Of a stretch of 8,264 bases of DNA, positions 5,898 to 8,264 are shown piece by piece. Every line of letters starts with the position of its first letter. The stretch's first letter is position 1. The position numbers were made by a program, and so were the translations under genes. Source of the DNA: Azonexus sp. (GTDB lineage: Bacteria; Pseudomonadota; Gammaproteobacteria; Burkholderiales; Rhodocyclaceae); contig JAKLLI010000068.1 of NCBI GenBank assembly GCA_023150195.1, positions 1 to 8,264 of the forward strand, given 5' to 3'. Under the pieces are notes generated by a model. That model saw only the letters and a list, made by a program, of their open reading frames with translations, made no database searches and was not told the DNA's origin.

Positions 5898-7240
5898 ATT
5901 CCCTCCCCGCCATTCGTCCGCCGGCCGTTGCCGGCAGCTTTTATCCGCAGGCGCCTGCGGCATTGCGTCAGCAAATTCTGAGCTTGTTGGGTGAGGCCCC
6001 GGCAGCAGATTTGCCGGGGCTCAAGGTCGCCTTGGTGCCGCACGCGGGCTACGTTTATTCCGGTGCCACTGCGGCGAGACTCTACGCCAGTCTCTTCAAG
6101 CAGCGACAGCGGATCCGGCGGGTGATCCTGCTGGGGCCGGCCCACCGGGTCGCGCTGGCGGGGATGGCCGTCCCGGCTGCGCGGCATTGGGCCTCGCCGC
6201 TGGGCCTTTCTCCGGTCGACCAGGCCTTGGCGCAACAATTGGCTGCCGAGGGTCTGGTGCTGGTCGACGATGCGCCCCATGCCGCCGAACATGCGTTGGA
6301 GGTGCAGCTCCCTTTCCTGCAAACGGTCTTGTTGCCCGGGACGCCCATTCTTCCCGTCGTGGTCGGGCAGGCCGATCCGGCGCGGGTGGCGGCGCTGATC
6401 GAGCGCTGTTGGGGGGGGGCGGAAACCCTGTTCATCCTGAGTACCGATTTGTCGCACTATCTGCCTTACATGGAGGCTGCGGCGATGGATCAGGCGACGG
6501 TCGCCCATCTGCTGGCACTGGACGGCGGCCTGAATGGCAAGCAGGCCTGCGGTGCCTTCCCCCTGAACGGCCTGATGGCGGTTGCCGCGCGTCGGGGACT
6601 GCAATCCCGCCTGATCGACCAGCGCAACTCCGGGGATACGGCGGGCAGCAAGGACCGGGTCGTGGGCTATGCGGCGATTGCTTATCAGGAGCCGCTGGCC
6701 GCGCTGGGAGAAGTCCTGCTGCGCCTTGCCCGGGGCATGATCGAGGCCCGGTTTGGCGCCCCGGCGCCGGCGGTTCCGGATTTGCCGGCACTGCACCAGC
6801 CGGCAGCCTGTTTTGTCACGCTGACCAAGGCGGGCCGATTACGTGGCTGTATCGGTAGTCTGCAGGCCCATCGGAAACTCGTTGAGGACGTAATCCATAA
6901 CGCTCAGGCGGCCGCCTTCAATGACCCTCGTTTTTCCCCTTTGCTCGCCGATGAGCTGGCGAGCTTGCGGGTCGAGGTGTCCCTGCTCAGCGCGCCAGCG
7001 CCGATGGTGTTTCAAAGTGAGGCCGAGGCGCTGGCAGCCTTGCGCCCCGGCGTCGATGGCCTGATCCTCACCGACGGCGTGCATCGTTCGACCTATCTGC
7101 CGCAGGTCTGGGGGCAATTGCCAAAGCCCGAGGATTTTCTGGCAGCACTCAAGGAAAAAGCGGGTTTGCCTCGGGATTACTGGAGCGAAAGCCTGAGTTT
7201 GCAGCGATATACCGCGCTGAAATGGCAGGAAGTAGGCTAA
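5894..7240 (+). CDS. amrB-amrA: Fused Memo (AmmeMemoRadiSam protein B) and AMMECR1 (protein A) protein
   Basis: A 448-residue, probably cytoplasmic protein joining two families that usually travel with a radical SAM protein. Residues 1 to about 268 are Memo-like: IRPPAVAGSFYP at 7-18, PHAGYVYSG with H50, GPAHR with H84, AEHALEVQLPF at 131-141, STDLSHY at 183-189 and ACGAFPLNG with C219. H50, H84 and C219 line up with the metal-ligand His, His and Cys of human MEMO1. Residues about 270-448 are AMMECR1-like, with the family signature LRGCIG at 316-321, AAFNDPRF and a C-terminal domain ending LKWQEVG. Memo proteins bind iron or copper and are linked to redox chemistry; the joint bacterial function is not established and I do not assign one. 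The gene overlaps the preceding glycosyltransferase stop (GTGA), so it is almost surely co-translated with it. The radical SAM partner is absent from the window. A run of nine G lies in codons 173-176. Confidence 0.93.
   Translation: MNSLPAIRPPAVAGSFYPQAPAALRQQILSLLGEAPAADLPGLKVALVPHAGYVYSGATAARLYASLFKQRQRIRRVILLGPAHRVALAGMAVPAARHWASPLGLSPVDQALAQQLAAEGLVLVDDAPHAAEHALEVQLPFLQTVLLPGTPILPVVVGQADPARVAALIERCWGGAETLFILSTDLSHYLPYMEAAAMDQATVAHLLALDGGLNGKQACGAFPLNGLMAVAARRGLQSRLIDQRNSGDTAGSKDRVVGYAAIAYQEPLAALGEVLLRLARGMIEARFGAPAPAVPDLPALHQPAACFVTLTKAGRLRGCIGSLQAHRKLVEDVIHNAQAAAFNDPRFSPLLADELASLRVEVSLLSAPAPMVFQSEAEALAALRPGVDGLILTDGVHRSTYLPQVWGQLPKPEDFLAALKEKAGLPRDYWSESLSLQRYTALKWQEVG
6411..6419 (+). 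repeat. G9 homopolymer tract inside the Memo domain
   Basis: Nine consecutive G residues span codons 173-176 (Trp-Gly-Gly-Ala) of the Memo-AMMECR1 gene. It is the longest homopolymer I found; other G runs in the window reach six. As written the frame is intact through the AMMECR1 domain. A one-base slip would shift the frame and truncate the protein before the Memo Cys and the whole AMMECR1 domain. Confidence 0.85.
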
Positions 7241-7314
7241 AACGCGATGCCCGACGGGCCTGCGGGCTCTGTGTATAATCAGCCGACATCTGAGCGCGGT
7301 CAACGCGATACCCG
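7241..7314 (+). repeat. 13-bp direct repeat bracketing the promoter
   Basis: aacgcgatgcccg at 7241-7253 and aacgcgatacccg at 7302-7314 match at 12 of 13 bases. They are spaced 61 bases apart, one at the -35 side and one in the leader just before the start codon. Such a pair could be two binding sites for a regulator, or could be chance in GC-rich DNA. Confidence 0.4.
7251..7279 (+). promoter_or_regulatory. Putative sigma-70 promoter for the periplasmic TPR gene
   Basis: A perfect TATAAT at 7274-7279 lies 43 bases before the ATG at 7323. With a 17-base spacer the -35 position (7251-7256, CCGACG) matches TTGACA at only three of six bases, so activity may need an activator. It lies in the 82-base gap after the Memo-AMMECR1 stop. 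A GCCCG/CGGGC pair (7249-7253 with 7263-7267, nine-base loop) overlaps the promoter; without a following T-run it is not a convincing terminator. The downstream gene may therefore also receive read-through. Confidence 0.55.
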
Positions 7315-7322
7315 GGGAAATA

Positions 7323-8264
7323 ATGCAAAACAGGAAACGACTGGTTCCGGCGCTGCTGGCAGCGCTGTTGGTGGCAGCGATGCCCGTTTCGGCGGCGGAC
7401 GACGAGGGGCAGGGGAAAATTCTGGCGCTGATGCAAGCCGGCCAGCGCGACGCTGCGGGGCAGGCGATTGATGAGGCCCTTGCCAAAACCCCGGAAGACT
7501 TCCAGTTGCGCTATCTCAAGGCGCTTTCGCTGATGGATCGTAATCAGTTCGCCGATGCAGCAGCCCATCTCGACAAGATGATCGGCAGTTTTCCCGGCGT
7601 GGCGGCCTTGCACAACAACCGTGGCGTAGCGCGTACCCGGCTCACCCAATACAGCGCCGCTGCCCAGGATTTTGAAGAGGCGCTGCGGCTGGACCCGACG
7701 TATGCCATGGCCAGCGAAAATCTCGGCATGGTGTATGCCAATCTGGCGGATCTGGCGATGTCCAGTGCGCTCAAGCTGGATCCGGGTAATCCGCGTCTGC
7801 TCCAGCGCCAGGCCATGTTGCGCGCCGTGGTGACCGGCGAGCCGCTGGCGCCGGCAAGCGCTCAGGCACCGGCCTCAAGGCCGCCCGTTGCCGATCAACC
7901 GGCCGCATCCCCCGTCACCGTGGCGAAGGCAGCGCCCGTTGACGCACCGCCCGCCCTGAACCCCCTGCCGCCCGCAGCGCCCGTGGTTGCCGCCGTCGCA
8001 GGCGGTTTGGCGAGTGCGGCGGCATCAAAAGATAATGTGCAGGTCGCTGTGCCGGATATCACCCCGCCGGAAATGGCCGCTGCGGAAAAACTGCCGGATA
8101 CCACCTTGCCCGTGGCTGGCAAACCCGACGATACTCCTGCCGCACCCGCACCCGCACCCGCACCCGCACCCGCACCCGCACCCGCACCCGCACCCGCACC
8201 CGCACCCGCACCCGCACCCGCACCCGCACCCGCACCCGCACCCGCACCCGCACCCGCACCCGCG
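7323..8264 (+). CDS. Periplasmic TPR protein with long Pro/Ala-rich C-terminal tail, 3' end missing
   Basis: I translated 314 codons from the ATG at 7323, open to the window edge. A GGGGA Shine-Dalgarno (7314-7318) lies four bases upstream. The first 25 residues form a signal peptide: basic NRKR, hydrophobic LVPALLAALLVAAM, and a likely cleavage after VSA or SAA, so the protein should be exported. Residues about 28-165 form TPR helices (GKILALMQAGQRDAAGQAID, ALHNNRGVARTRL, ASENLGMVYANLADLA, ALKLDPGN). From about 178 onward the chain is Pro/Ala-rich and low in complexity, ending in twenty Ala-Pro pairs. The TPR part looks like a betaproteobacterial family of secreted TPR proteins, some of which carry a C-terminal NTF2-like Cds6 domain found with L,D-transpeptidases; that domain could lie past the edge, but this is from memory and unproven. 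A stiff Ala-Pro stretch would act as an extended spacer in the cell envelope, as in TonB-like linkers. It has its own promoter. Confidence 0.85.
   Translation, partial: MQNRKRLVPALLAALLVAAMPVSAADDEGQGKILALMQAGQRDAAGQAIDEALAKTPEDFQLRYLKALSLMDRNQFADAAAHLDKMIGSFPGVAALHNNRGVARTRLTQYSAAAQDFEEALRLDPTYAMASENLGMVYANLADLAMSSALKLDPGNPRLLQRQAMLRAVVTGEPLAPASAQAPASRPPVADQPAASPVTVAKAAPVDAPPALNPLPPAAPVVAAVAGGLASAAASKDNVQVAVPDITPPEMAAAEKLPDTTLPVAGKPDDTPAAPAPAPAPAPAPAPAPAPAPAPAPAPAPAPAPAPAPAPAPA
8142..8261 (+). repeat. (GCACCC)20 perfect hexanucleotide tandem repeat
   Basis: Twenty uninterrupted copies of GCACCC run from 8142 to 8261, in frame with the TPR gene and encoding (Ala-Pro)20; GCG follows at the very end of the window. 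No unit carries a synonymous change, which points to recent expansion by slippage. Copy-number change would alter spacer length by two residues per unit without breaking the frame. The window ends inside or just after the array, so the true copy number is not known and may be collapsed in assembly. Confidence 0.97.

Noticed and set aside
5324..6796. Minus-strand open frame of 490 codons
   Set aside because: It lies antisense to the end of the double glycosyltransferase and the Memo domain, with an Arg/Gln-rich composition typical of a shadow frame.
7249..7267. GCCCG/CGGGC hairpin as a terminator after the Memo-AMMECR1 gene
   Set aside because: The stem is only five pairs with a nine-base loop and no T-run follows; it also overlaps the next promoter.
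8059..8259. Minus-strand frame encoding a long Arg-Val repeat
   Set aside because: It is the complement of the GCACCC array; the plus-strand frame has a signal peptide, TPRs and a ribosome site.
8142..8264. The hexamer array as a CRISPR or telomere-like element
   Set aside because: There are no spacers, the unit is six bases, and it is in frame within a coding region rich in Pro and Ala before the array starts.

Overview
This window reads as a GC-rich chromosome segment from a Gram-negative bacterium, most likely a betaproteobacterium; Rhodocyclales is a guess from gene content and style, not a measured placement. The coding regions are tightly packed and fall into two divergent transcription units that separate at about 2143-2225.

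Leftward unit (minus strand): a 530-residue protein made of tetratricopeptide repeats (TPR) followed by a GT-B glycosyltransferase domain of the GT9/heptosyltransferase-like type (550-2142). It is followed 38 bases later by the N-terminal part of a type I secretion ABC transporter of the LssB/LapB style, which runs off the left edge (1-511).

Rightward unit (plus strand): a 1223-residue protein that contains the same TPR-glycosyltransferase architecture twice, head to tail (2226-5897). Its stop codon overlaps the GTG start of a fused Memo + AMMECR1 protein (AmmeMemoRadiSam proteins B and A in one chain, 5894-7240). After an 82-base gap with a consensus -10 box, a signal-peptide TPR protein begins at 7323. 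Its proline/alanine-rich C-terminal part runs into a perfect 20-copy GCACCC repeat and off the right edge.

How the genes may work together (inference): TPR-glycosyltransferase proteins such as Caulobacter FlmG use the TPR part to hold a protein acceptor and the GT part to add sugar. Three such modules beside a type I secretion transporter suggest cytoplasmic glycosylation of a protein, perhaps a large repetitive adhesin, before or during type I export. No substrate gene, membrane fusion protein or outer-membrane channel lies inside the window, so this remains a hypothesis. The Memo-AMMECR1 fusion is translationally linked to the double glycosyltransferase, but its chemistry is not established. 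Its usual radical SAM partner is not in the window.

Two simple-sequence tracts stand out: G9 inside the Memo domain (a possible on/off slippage site) and (GCACCC)20 in the last gene (length variation without frame change). No tRNA, rRNA, CRISPR array, insertion sequence or convincing intrinsic terminator was seen. There is no gene-free stretch longer than 300 bases.
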